NCBI GenBank assembly: GCA_910588905.1
Contig: CAJURZ010000017.1
Location: forward strand, 29,448 to 59,207
Direction: 5' to 3'
DNA from: an uncultured Eggerthellaceae bacterium
Lineage (GTDB): Bacteria; Actinomycetota; Coriobacteriia; Coriobacteriales; Eggerthellaceae
Length of the DNA: 29,760 bases
The translations under genes and the position numbers were made by a program. Every line of letters begins with the position of its first letter. Position 1 is the first letter of the stretch. Shown in pieces: positions 21,970 through 29,586 of the stretch. A model generated the notes under the pieces. The model ran no database searches. It had not been told where the DNA came from and worked only from the letters and a program-made list of their open reading frames with translations.

Positions 21970-24045
21970 ATGGCAGCACCTGCAACTGAGCACGTACGGA
22001 ACATCGTTCTCGTTGGCCAAGATGGCGCCGGGAAGACGTCGCTGGCAGAGGCGATGCTCTACGTTTCCGGTAAGACCCCGCGCATGGGTACGACCCACGA
22101 TGGGAAATCCTACCTGGATTATGATCCCGAAGAGATCAAGCGCAAGTTCACCATCAACACATCCGTCGCCCCCATTCCCTACAAGGACTTCAAGATCAAC
22201 GTGCTCGATACCTCTGGGCATCCTGATTTCATCGGTGATACGCTTGCATCCATGCAGGCCTCTGAGATGGCGCTGTTCGTGGTGGATGCTGTTGCTGGCC
22301 CACAGGTCATGACCACTCGCCTGTGGCGTGAAGCTGAGAAGATGGATATCTCCCGTGCAGTGTACATCAACCACATCGATCGTGAGAACGCGAATTTCGA
22401 TACAGCCATGGCCACCCTCCACGCGCGCTTCGGCACGCGCTTGGGCGCGGTCACCATCCCCATGGGCGTTGACAAGGATTTCCAGGGTGTCATCGACGTC
22501 ATCCGCATGAAGGCTCGCTACCATAGCGCTCAGGGCACCGATGAGGTGGTCGAGGATATCCCTGAGGAATACCTGGAAACGGCTCTGGCTGCTCGGGATA
22601 AGCTCTGCGACCTCGTGGCTGAGGCCGACGATGAGCTCATGATGAAGTACTTGGATGGCGAAGAGCAGCTCACCCAGGAAGAATTGGAATCCCTGCTCGA
22701 CAAGGCCATCGCCCAAGAGCTCATCATCCCCGTGTTCGTAGGGTCAACCATCATCATGCAGGGCGTGCAGAACCTCATGGAGGACATCGCCACCTACTTC
22801 CCGCACCCCCGCAGTCACGGTGGCTTCAAGCAGATGTCTGACGGCGTCACCATCCCCATTGATGAGACGAAGCGCCCCTCCGCCTTCGTCTTCAAGACCA
22901 TCTCCGACCCCTTCGTCGGCCGCTTGAGCTTCCTCAAGGTGCTCTCTGGCTATCTTGAGCCGGGCCTTGAGCTCATCAACGCGCGCACCGGCAAGAAGGA
23001 GCGTCTGGGCAAGATCCAGGTCATGATGGGCAAGGAGCCCATGGACGTGAAGAGCGCGAAGGCGGGGGATATCGTGGTGGTGCCCAAGCTGGCAGACGTC
23101 CGCAACGGAGACACGCTCTCCGTAGAGGGCGATATCGCCATCCAGCCGCTGGAGCTGCCCGAGCCGCTCTATCCGGTGGCCATCGAAGCGGTGAACAAGA
23201 ACGAAGAGGACAAGCTGGGCACGTTCCTCTCGCGGGCTGCTGAGGCTGATCCCACCATCAGCATCACCCGGGATGAGCAGACCCATCAGACCATCCTCCA
23301 TGCCATGGGCGAGACCCAGGTAGACATGCTCATGTCTCGCCTAAAGGAGCAGACGGGAGTAGATGCCAAGCTGGTGCCCGTGCGCATCCCCTACCGCGAG
23401 ACCATCCGCAAGCCCGCTGAGGCTCAGGGGCGCCATAAGAAGCAGACCGGTGGCGCAGGGCAGTTCGGTGATTGCTGGCTGCGTCTCACGCCGAATCCTG
23501 GTGCCGGGTATGAATTCGTGGATGAGATCAAGGGCGGCGTCATTCCCAATGGCCTGATCCCTGCCGTGGACAAGGGTGTGCAGGAGGCCATGGCCGAGGG
23601 CTTCTTGGCAGGGTATCCCATGGTGGACATCAAGTGCGCCGTGTTCGACGGCTCCTATCATTCGGTCGACTCCAACGAGATGGCATTCAAGACAGCGGCG
23701 CGCATCGGCTTCCGCGCTGCGGCAGAGAAGGCGAACCCGGTGGTGCTCGAACCCATGGCTACCATGAACATCACGGTAGGCGAAGAGTACGCCGGTGCCG
23801 TCATGGGTGACATCTCCACGCGCCGCGGCCGCATCATCGGCACTGATGCTGGTGAGGCGGGAGATACTGTCATCATGGTGCGCGTGCCCTACGCTGAGGT
23901 CATCGAATACACGAAGGACCTGCGCTCCCTCACGCGCGGTTCGGGTTCCTATACCATTCAGATAGAAGGTTATGAGGAGGCTCCTCACGATGTGACCAAG
24001 AAGCTCGTTGAGGAATACGAAGCGGCACGCGCCCAGGGTAACTAG
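21970..24045 (+). CDS. Elongation factor G paralogue (EF-G-like GTPase)
   Basis: This 691-residue protein has the full five-domain EF-G layout. The G1 motif is GQDGAGKTS (16-24), G3 is DTSGH (80-84) with the catalytic His84 kept, and domains III-V end in GDISTRRGRIIG. Two features are unlike a housekeeping EF-G: G3 reads DTSGH rather than DTPGH, and G4 reads NHID (134-137) in place of NKxD. It is also not next to rpsL, rpsG or tuf. It is therefore best seen as an EF-G2-type paralogue; translocation, ribosome recycling or stress roles have been proposed for such paralogues. The ATG at 21970 is the homology-supported start, although its ribosome-binding site is weak. A strong terminator follows. 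Confidence 0.85.
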   Translation: MAAPATEHVRNIVLVGQDGAGKTSLAEAMLYVSGKTPRMGTTHDGKSYLDYDPEEIKRKFTINTSVAPIPYKDFKINVLDTSGHPDFIGDTLASMQASEMALFVVDAVAGPQVMTTRLWREAEKMDISRAVYINHIDRENANFDTAMATLHARFGTRLGAVTIPMGVDKDFQGVIDVIRMKARYHSAQGTDEVVEDIPEEYLETALAARDKLCDLVAEADDELMMKYLDGEEQLTQEELESLLDKAIAQELIIPVFVGSTIIMQGVQNLMEDIATYFPHPRSHGGFKQMSDGVTIPIDETKRPSAFVFKTISDPFVGRLSFLKVLSGYLEPGLELINARTGKKERLGKIQVMMGKEPMDVKSAKAGDIVVVPKLADVRNGDTLSVEGDIAIQPLELPEPLYPVAIEAVNKNEEDKLGTFLSRAAEADPTISITRDEQTHQTILHAMGETQVDMLMSRLKEQTGVDAKLVPVRIPYRETIRKPAEAQGRHKKQTGGAGQFGDCWLRLTPNPGAGYEFVDEIKGGVIPNGLIPAVDKGVQEAMAEGFLAGYPMVDIKCAVFDGSYHSVDSNEMAFKTAARIGFRAAAEKANPVVLEPMATMNITVGEEYAGAVMGDISTRRGRIIGTDAGEAGDTVIMVRVPYAEVIEYTKDLRSLTRGSGSYTIQIEGYEEAPHDVTKKLVEEYEAARAQGN

Positions 24046-24069
24046 GCAACGCTGCCAACCATGCTCGTC

Positions 24070-24106
24070 AGCGCCCGCTCTTCCCGCGGGCGCTTCTCAT
24101 TTTTTC
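24070..24106 (+). terminator. Rho-independent terminator after EF-G-like gene
   Basis: The 9-bp stem AGCGCCCGC/GCGGGCGCT with a 7-base loop is followed by TCTCATTTTTT. It separates the EF-G-like gene from adenine deaminase. Confidence 0.87.
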
Positions 24107-24151
24107 GGCGAAGGCCGCGTCTTCGCTTCCACTCTGTCCTAGGAGGAAGAG

Positions 24152-25957
24152 ATGATCAACCGATTCTGCAAGATGCCCCTCTGGGAATGCACCAAGACCT
24201 TGGCCGATGTGGCCCAAGGACGCACGAGCGCTGATGTGGTCATAACGGGCGCGAAGCTGATCAATGTCTGCACGGCTGAGATACAGGAGGATATGGACGT
24301 GGCCATCTCCTGCGGGCGCATAGCCTATGTGGGCCAGGCTGACCATTGCATCGGAGATGAGACGCTGGTCATCGAAGCGAACGGCCAGTACATCGCCCCC
24401 GGTTTCCTGGATGGACACATCCATGTGGAATCTTCCATGATGGGTGCGGGCGAATACGCTCGGGCTGTCATCCCTCACGGTACGGTGGGCATCTACTGGG
24501 ACCCCCATGAGATCTGCAACGTGCTGGGGCTGGAGGGCGTGAAGGTCATGATGGACGATGCGGCCCGTACGCCTCTCAAGGCCATGGTCACCACGCCTTC
24601 CTGCGTGCCTGCGGTCCCTGGGTTCGAAGACACCGGGTCATTCGTCGGCCCTGAGGAAATAGCGGAATCCATGACCTGGGACGGCGTGGTGGGCCTAGGT
24701 GAGATGATGAACTTCGTGGGAGTGGTGAACGGCACCGATCATGCCCATGGGGAGTTGGCCGAAACGCTGAAAGCCGACAAGATCATCACCGGCCACTACT
24801 CCATCCCTGAGAACGATCGCGGCCTCAATGCCTACGTGGCCTCCGGTGTGCGCTGCTGCCATGAATCCACCCGGGCCGAAGACGCCCTGGCTAAGATGCG
24901 CTTGGGCCAGTATGCCCAGCTTCGCTACGGGTCAGCCTGGCACGACTTGCCTGAGCTGGCCCATGCCATCACGGATACGGACATAGATACGCGTTTCGCC
25001 AATCTCGTCTCCGATGACACCCATCCCCATACGCTGGTGGAGGATGGTCATCTTGACCATGTGCTGCGGGTGGCGGTGAGCTGCGGCATCCCGCCCATCC
25101 AGGCCATCCAGATGGTCACCCTCAATGTGGCCACCTGCTTCCGCATGGATAACGAGCTGGGTTCCATCACGCCGGGAAAGTGCGCCGACATCGTGTTCTT
25201 GGACGGCCTGGATACGCTGAACGTCACGCGCACCATCATCGATGGTGATGTGGTGGCCGAAGGCGGAGCGGTGCTGTTCCCCCTTGAGCCCTATGGATAC
25301 CCTGCCTGGGTCACACGCTCCATGCACTTGAAGGATGAGATCACCTCGGATTCCTTCGCGGTGCCGGTGCCTGCCGAAGCAGCGGATGAGGATTCGGTCA
25401 CCGTGCGCACCATCGAGATCATCCCGGGCAAGGTGGGGGCTTTCGAGACCCATGTTGACTTGCCCGTGGTGAATGGCAAGCTGGAGAGCTGCCTTGCCCA
25501 AGACGTGCTCAAGACCTTCGTGTTCGAACGCCACCATGAAACGGGTACCTATGGCGTAGGGTTCACCAAGGGCTTTGGCATCCAACGTGGTGCCATGGCC
25601 TCTACCGTGGCCCACGATGCTCATAACCTCTTGGTGGTGGGCACTAATGACGCTGACATGGCTCTGGCGGCCAACACCCTCATCCAGTGCGGGGGAGGCA
25701 TGGTGGTCGTGGCTGACGGGGAGGTGCTGGGGCTCGTGGAGCTGCCCATAGCTGGGCTCATGGATGACCTGGGGGCAGAGCAGATGAGCAAGAAGGTCCA
25801 CAGGCTGGAAGATGCATGGGCCCAGATCGGCTGCACCATGCCCTCGCCGTTCATGACCATGGCGCTCATCCCTCTGGCTTGCTTGCCGGAGCTGCGCCTC
25901 ACCAATAGAGGGCTCGTGGATTGCACGAAGTTCGAATTCGTCGATCTGTTCATCTAG
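24152..25957 (+). CDS. ade: Adenine deaminase
   Basis: This 601-residue protein matches bacterial adenine deaminase (Ade/AdeC), which converts adenine to hypoxanthine with release of ammonia. Typical motifs are FLDGHIHVESS (85-95, with metal ligands H89 and H91), WDPHE (116-120), VGLGEMMN, TGHYS, and SDDTHPHTLVEDGHLDH. The C-terminal half is the family-specific domain with QCGGGMVVV. Length is normal for the family (about 560-600). AGGAGGAAGAG precedes the ATG at 24152. No promoter stands out in the short gap after the upstream terminator. Together with the amidohydrolase at 20004 it suggests purine recovery through deamination. Confidence 0.94.
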   Translation: MINRFCKMPLWECTKTLADVAQGRTSADVVITGAKLINVCTAEIQEDMDVAISCGRIAYVGQADHCIGDETLVIEANGQYIAPGFLDGHIHVESSMMGAGEYARAVIPHGTVGIYWDPHEICNVLGLEGVKVMMDDAARTPLKAMVTTPSCVPAVPGFEDTGSFVGPEEIAESMTWDGVVGLGEMMNFVGVVNGTDHAHGELAETLKADKIITGHYSIPENDRGLNAYVASGVRCCHESTRAEDALAKMRLGQYAQLRYGSAWHDLPELAHAITDTDIDTRFANLVSDDTHPHTLVEDGHLDHVLRVAVSCGIPPIQAIQMVTLNVATCFRMDNELGSITPGKCADIVFLDGLDTLNVTRTIIDGDVVAEGGAVLFPLEPYGYPAWVTRSMHLKDEITSDSFAVPVPAEAADEDSVTVRTIEIIPGKVGAFETHVDLPVVNGKLESCLAQDVLKTFVFERHHETGTYGVGFTKGFGIQRGAMASTVAHDAHNLLVVGTNDADMALAANTLIQCGGGMVVVADGEVLGLVELPIAGLMDDLGAEQMSKKVHRLEDAWAQIGCTMPSPFMTMALIPLACLPELRLTNRGLVDCTKFEFVDLFI

Positions 25958-25966
25958 GACGGTCTC

Positions 25967-25997
25967 ATGGCAGCCCTCTCGCCGCGAGGGTTGCCAT
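25967..25997. other. Stem-loop after adenine deaminase
   Basis: ATGGCAGCCCTC pairs with GAGGGTTGCCAT (one G:U pair) around a 7-base loop. There is no U-run, so it may be an mRNA-stabilising hairpin rather than a terminator. Confidence 0.55.
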
Positions 25998-26037
25998 GAA
26001 TCATCGGCTCAACGGCTCCGGAGCGGAAGCGGTACTC

Positions 26038-26043
26038 TATAAT
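26038..26043 (+). promoter_or_regulatory. -10 box of the SpoVA-like operon
   Basis: This is a perfect TATAAT, but no good -35 is visible. The leader of about 85 bases contains an 8-bp hairpin (26092-26115) that ends just before the ribosome-binding site GGGGAGGAAT. Confidence 0.5.
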
Positions 26044-26134
26044 CTCTCCATCTTCTGCGCTCTTTCAAGGGCGCTCTGTGCAAAGGGGGATGCGGCCAGA
26101 AAAAGGGCTGGTCGCAGGTATCTAGGGGAGGAAT

Positions 26135-27085
26135 ATGAAGCCTTACAAGACAGTCATCTATAGCTTCTTCGTGGGAGGTCTGTTTGCGCTCATCGCGCAA
26201 ACCATCCTCTCGTTCTGGCAGGTCGTGCTCACAGGCACGCCCATGGAGTTCTTCACGGGCGGTGCGACGCTTGTGTCCATGGGCATCATCGGCTGTATCC
26301 TGGGTGGTCTGGCCGTCTATCAATACGTCGAAGAGTGGGCCACGTTTGGTGCCCTCCTTCCGTTCTCCGGCTTCGCCATGGCCGTGGGCATGAAGGCGGT
26401 AGGCCCTTGGACCACGAAGAACGAATCCATGGGAAAGTGCATCTGGAACTGCGTTTGGTTCGTCGTTTGGTTCAACGTGCTATTCATGGTGATATGTGTG
26501 GCTCTTGGTTACATCTGCGGGATGATGGGCGTTCAGCCTGGGCAGAACCTCGGGGTTCCCAAGACCGAAGGCGGGATGCTGTTCGTTAACGCCTTTTGGG
26601 TGGGTGGCCTGCTTGCAGCTGTCTTCCAGGTGCTCTTCCTCGTATGCAAGGCCATCACGCCTAAGACCACTCCGCTCTACATCCTGATGACGGCGTGGAT
26701 GGTGGGAGCTATCCTCGCCCCGTTCGGGGTCTCCGGAGCGCTGGCTAACTTCGCGGGTCAGGGCTTCTCGGTCATGATCACGGTCGGTGGCTATAACACC
26801 TATAACATCGGCATGGATCTGTTCCTGGGCGGAGAACACGCCATGGCGGGTCTCGTGCACCTGGGCTCATTCGCCCTTGCAGTGTGCGGCCTCGCGCTCA
26901 CGGCTCTGTTCACCTTCTGGATCTACAATGCCGTGTTCGGTCGTAAGCCCATTCATGAGGTGCATGTGGAGAAGGCTCAGCATTCTCTGGCCGAGCTCAC
27001 TGAGAAGATGCCGCCCTCTGACAACATCGAGGGCTTTGATTACGAGGTGGATCCAGCTGTCGCGAAGGAATCTACCAGCGCTTAA
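26135..27085 (+). CDS. SpoVAC/SpoVAE-like membrane protein with tandem repeat
   Basis: This 316-residue polytopic membrane protein resembles the SpoVAC/SpoVAEB family. The N-terminal half matches SpoVAC in order and spacing: VGGLFALIAQ (13-22), then ILGGLAVYQYVEEWATFGALLPFSGFA split across 55-81, then two more membrane helices. The C-terminal half repeats the pattern: AFWVGGLLAAVFQ (153-165), compared with SFFVGGLFALIAQ (10-22), and again GVSGALANFAGQGFSV at about 198-213. In spore formers these proteins form a channel for dipicolinic acid. No other sporulation gene is present here, so its role must differ or be unknown. It ends in a hydrophilic tail of about 45 residues. The next gene follows after 26 bases. 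Confidence 0.65.
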   Translation: MKPYKTVIYSFFVGGLFALIAQTILSFWQVVLTGTPMEFFTGGATLVSMGIIGCILGGLAVYQYVEEWATFGALLPFSGFAMAVGMKAVGPWTTKNESMGKCIWNCVWFVVWFNVLFMVICVALGYICGMMGVQPGQNLGVPKTEGGMLFVNAFWVGGLLAAVFQVLFLVCKAITPKTTPLYILMTAWMVGAILAPFGVSGALANFAGQGFSVMITVGGYNTYNIGMDLFLGGEHAMAGLVHLGSFALAVCGLALTALFTFWIYNAVFGRKPIHEVHVEKAQHSLAELTEKMPPSDNIEGFDYEVDPAVAKESTSA

Positions 27086-27111
27086 GCCTTAAAGCAAGGA
27101 TGGGGGATGTC

Positions 27112-27399
27112 ATGAGCAGCCGGAAGAGCAAGGGTCGCCGCGAGCAAAGGCTTCAGGAACTAGAGGTCAAGAAGCGCAGCGGTCTCATCCAAGTGATAGC
27201 TGCTGTTGTCATCATGGTGGTCTTGATCCTCATCAAGACCACCGCCACCATCCAGGGAGCCGCTTGGGCGAACACCCAGATGGCAAACATGGCCATCTTC
27301 GTAGCCGCCATCGTGGCCGCCGGTTTCGCAGGCTATGGTAGCCGTCGATGGAATCGGGCTCGAAAGGAGATCATCTCCCTCACATCCAAACGGAGATGA
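27112..27399 (+). CDS. Small two-TM protein, partner of the SpoVA-like gene
   Basis: I do not recognise this 95-residue protein. It has a very basic start (MSSRKSKGRREQR), a hydrophobic helix at about 25-42, a second at about 59-76, and a basic end. It would sit in the membrane as a hairpin with both ends in the cytoplasm. The ATG at 27112 is preferred to the one at 27100: the upstream G-rich GGGGGA is at the right distance for the later ATG, while the earlier one has AAGG almost touching it. It is 26 bases downstream of the SpoVA-like gene and likely shares its transcript. Confidence 0.65.
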   Translation: MSSRKSKGRREQRLQELEVKKRSGLIQVIAAVVIMVVLILIKTTATIQGAAWANTQMANMAIFVAAIVAAGFAGYGSRRWNRARKEIISLTSKRR

Positions 27400-27408
27400 C
27401 CCTTTTTC
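27371..27408 (+). terminator. Terminator overlapping the end of the small gene
   Basis: TCATCTCC pairs with GGAGATGA (27371-27378 with 27392-27399) around a 13-base loop and is followed by CCCTTTTT. The stem includes the stop codon of the upstream gene. Confidence 0.5.
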
Positions 27409-27410
27409 TT

Positions 27411-27424
27411 CGAACAAACGTTCT
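27411..27424 (+). promoter_or_regulatory. LexA-like SOS box
   Basis: CGAACAAACGTTCT matches the Gram-positive LexA (DinR) consensus CGAACRNRYGTTYC at 13 of 14 positions; only the last base differs. It occupies the -35 position of the promoter whose -10 is TATAAT at 27435-27440. Confidence 0.65.
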
Positions 27425-27434
27425 TATTTAGTGT

Positions 27435-27440
27435 TATAAT
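27435..27440 (+). promoter_or_regulatory. -10 box of the 263-residue gene
   Basis: This is a perfect TATAAT. The start of transcription is predicted near 27447, with a leader of about 125 bases containing a 7-bp hairpin GTTGGGC/GCCCAAC (27509-27530). The poor -35 is covered by the LexA-like box. Confidence 0.6.
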
Positions 27441-27572
27441 CCTCTTCACATCATGAAGAGCAAGCGCACCCACTCCTGATTGGCCGCAGGCAGCAAGGCG
27501 TCCAGCTCGTTGGGCTCATACCTGCCCAACCAAAACGCTTGCGAAGGCTATCAGGAAAAGGAAGGTGCGCTC

Positions 27573-28364
27573 ATGTCGTCTCAGAACTCAACGCCCATCA
27601 GGTATTGCTTCACCCAAGTAACCGTTGATCCGGAAGACATCACCTGCGTTCATGCGGCATTCAAGAACCTTGACGCTGAAAAGCTCTTAGGGGTGCTGCT
27701 GCAAGGCCAGCTCTCTTGGAAGCTTGATCCGCGGCTTCTCACGGGCAGCGCCAAACGCCATCTGCTTTCCAAGACATCTTCTGCGCTCCAATTGATGTAT
27801 AGCCTAGAGCCTGATCCGTCTCCTGAGCTCTCTCGAATCATCGTACCTGTGCAGACCTTCGAATACCTCAGTCCCGGGAACGGTCTGAGGCGTGATATCC
27901 GTTCGGTCATCCTGGACGTATCGAAGGTCACTGCTCACCCCTCTGATGCCATTGACTACGCGCTCTCCATCCCCGAGTTCCTGCAGGCGGTGAACGCCGC
28001 TGAGCATCCCGTGGCTGACTTCGAAGCCCAGGCGCTCACCCCTGTGGGGTCTCTCATCGGTACTCCGTGGCCCCAGGTCTTGGGCCATGCGCTCTGGGCA
28101 CCCGCGCAGCTCGCGGAATACGAACGCTATTCCCTTTGCGCCAGCATCTTTTGGGTCATGGTCTTCAACGGCCTCGCAGAGGTGGTGTTCAATGCGGGCC
28201 TGTCAACCCGTGCGCAGTCAGAGGGGTTCGCGGGATCTCTAGGTGGCATGGATCTCTTCTTCGAGGAGCAAGAGCTCAAGATGGCACGCCTCTCTGAGCT
28301 CTTGAACCGCAACAGCTTAATCGATCTCGTGAACGCCTCAGGCTCACTGCAACGATGCGCCTAG
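27573..28364 (+). CDS. Unknown protein behind a LexA-like box
   Basis: I cannot assign a family to this 263-residue protein. It has no signal peptide or clear membrane helix, although residues 187-210 (ASIFWVMVFNGLAEVV) are hydrophobic and probably buried. The sequence is mixed helix and strand, with a central segment at about 155-185 rich in Pro and Trp. The start at 27573 is chosen because GGAAGG lies just upstream and the long leader makes an earlier start at 27480 unlikely. A LexA-like box (27411) and a TATAAT (27435) precede it, so it may be induced by DNA damage. It could also be a host-specific protein of unknown purpose. It ends where the right-hand repeat block begins. Confidence 0.7.
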   Translation: MSSQNSTPIRYCFTQVTVDPEDITCVHAAFKNLDAEKLLGVLLQGQLSWKLDPRLLTGSAKRHLLSKTSSALQLMYSLEPDPSPELSRIIVPVQTFEYLSPGNGLRRDIRSVILDVSKVTAHPSDAIDYALSIPEFLQAVNAAEHPVADFEAQALTPVGSLIGTPWPQVLGHALWAPAQLAEYERYSLCASIFWVMVFNGLAEVVFNAGLSTRAQSEGFAGSLGGMDLFFEEQELKMARLSELLNRNSLIDLVNASGSLQRCA

Positions 28365-28455
28365 AAGGATGCGTTGCGCGAAGGTCATGCGCACCATGAT
28401 CGTTGCAGTACCTGCCGGGTAGCCTGGCGTACAGGGTTCACTTGGGTGCCACAGG

Positions 28456-28475
28456 GGGCCGATCCAGATCGGCCC
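28456..28475 (-). repeat. GTAGGGG palindrome, copy 10
   Basis: The 9-bp arms GGGCCGATC/GATCGGCCC enclose CA, followed by CTAC. It faces copy 11 tail to tail. Confidence 0.83.
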
Positions 28476-28522
28476 CTACAACGCATTGTTTACCCAGGTG
28501 ACATGCGCAGCGGTTTTCGTAG

Positions 28523-28542
28523 GGGCCGAACGTGTTCGGCCC
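28523..28542 (+). repeat. GTAGGGG palindrome, copy 11
   Basis: The 9-bp arms GGGCCGAAC/GTTCGGCCC enclose GT, preceded by CGTAG. Confidence 0.83.
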
Positions 28543-28613
28543 AACGTAACAACTACCGAATGTCACATCAACGGATTCTTCGAGGGAGTTGCGTGATCCA
28601 GCCCTGAGCGCGT

Positions 28614-29516
28614 TTACTGACTACAGTCAATGCGGAAGTAGTCCAGCGTTGTCTTGAAGCGATCTTGAGCTGCCCGACAGGTATCTATGAGAAATCCTTG
28701 CTCCGTATCCCATTCTGCTAAGCCACGGTAATAGTAGATCTTCATGTCATCTTCGATGACGAAAGGAACGATAGCGTTCGTGAGGCATTCCTTGAACATG
28801 ATGAGTCGTCCGATATGCCCATTGCCGTCTTGGAAAGGGTGGATCCGTTCGAACGCGACATGGAACGCCACGATCTCCTCAAAGGGATGAAGCCTATGAG
28901 CATTGTAGGCTTTAAGGAGCTGGTCTATGGCTGCTGGAACGTCTTCTGGAAGCGTTGTGCAGCGTCCCGCCACCTCGTTGGGTAGTGATTTATACTCTCC
29001 CACCTGGAACCAGTCTTTTGTGGCATCGGTGGTGTTCGCCTTGAGAAGGCGATGCAATTCCTTGAACATGTGAGCCGAAAGCGGCCGTTGAGCATTGTCT
29101 ATCACGAAGTCTATCGCGCGGAAGTGATTGACTGCTTCCACTATATCGTCTACGTTGATGGGGTTATCTTGGCATCCTACCGTAGCAGTCTCGAAGATCT
29201 GTCGCGTTTGATCGAGGGAAAGTCGGCTACCCTCGATATGATTAGAGTTGTAGGTGAGCTCCACCTGGATCTTGTGGTAAATGCCACCCTTGGTTCGCGA
29301 AGTCTTCTCTTCTCGGAGCCGTTCGAGAAGCGGGGAGGGATGGGGAGCCCGTCCATTTGTCCGCAGGGGCTTTGGGGTATCCGCAGGGATGCTCCATGTT
29401 TTGCCAGTGAGAAACGCCCCCGGAACGCGACCAAGGGCACAGTAATTGCGAACACTGCGCTCGGATACGCCCCAGCGTTCTGCTGTCTTTGAAACAGAAA
29501 GATAGTCCATCGGCAT
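28614..29516 (-). CDS. Fic-domain protein with N-terminal helix-turn-helix
   Basis: This 300-residue protein begins with a helix-turn-helix resembling the MerR/excisionase type (about 5-45, YLSVSKTAERWGVSERSVRNY). A Fic domain follows, with the core HPFQDGNGHIGR at 226-237. H226 is the catalytic histidine; the usual R at position 9 of the motif is H234. SNHIEG at 91-96 fits the inhibitory motif (S/T)xxxE(G/N), so it is a class II Fic with a built-in N-terminal brake. Fic enzymes usually transfer AMP to target proteins. The ATG at 29516 is taken as the start; a TTG at 29531 is possible. A palindrome covers its promoter (29571), suggesting that the helix-turn-helix controls its own gene. No toxin or antitoxin partner is adjacent. 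Confidence 0.88.
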   Translation of the reverse strand: MPMDYLSVSKTAERWGVSERSVRNYCALGRVPGAFLTGKTWSIPADTPKPLRTNGRAPHPSPLLERLREEKTSRTKGGIYHKIQVELTYNSNHIEGSRLSLDQTRQIFETATVGCQDNPINVDDIVEAVNHFRAIDFVIDNAQRPLSAHMFKELHRLLKANTTDATKDWFQVGEYKSLPNEVAGRCTTLPEDVPAAIDQLLKAYNAHRLHPFEEIVAFHVAFERIHPFQDGNGHIGRLIMFKECLTNAIVPFVIEDDMKIYYYRGLAEWDTEQGFLIDTCRAAQDRFKTTLDYFRIDCSQ

Positions 29517-29545
29517 GCTTTCTAACGGCAAGAATCCATAGCACG

Positions 29546-29551
29546 AGTATA
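29546..29551 (-). promoter_or_regulatory. -10 box of fic gene
   Basis: TATACT on the minus strand is 30 bases upstream of the start codon. The -35 region would fall in the palindrome at 29571-29586. Confidence 0.5.
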
Positions 29552-29570
29552 CGCAATAAGGCTAATTTTA

Positions 29571-29586
29571 TTGCCGATATCGGCAA
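29571..29586. promoter_or_regulatory. Palindromic operator in the fic promoter
   Basis: TTGCCGATATCGGCAA is a perfect 16-bp palindrome about 55 bases upstream of the fic start and overlapping the expected -35. It is set in AT-rich sequence and is unrelated to the GTAGGGG palindromes. Confidence 0.65.

Larger units (their letters stand above)
28366..28590. repeat. Composite intergenic repeat block (right island, inverted)
   Basis: Read on the minus strand, this block lines up with 19285-19490. A CGCAACG segment, a spacer, the palindrome at 28456, the 47-base linker and the palindrome at 28523 come in the same order. The linker matches base for base over much of its length (for example GCGCATGTCACCTGGGT in both). 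It begins two bases after the stop of the unknown gene. Confidence 0.78.

Noticed and set aside
27453..27479. Eight-codon leader peptide before the 263-residue gene
   Set aside because: No ribosome-binding site and no regulatory codon run; likely chance.
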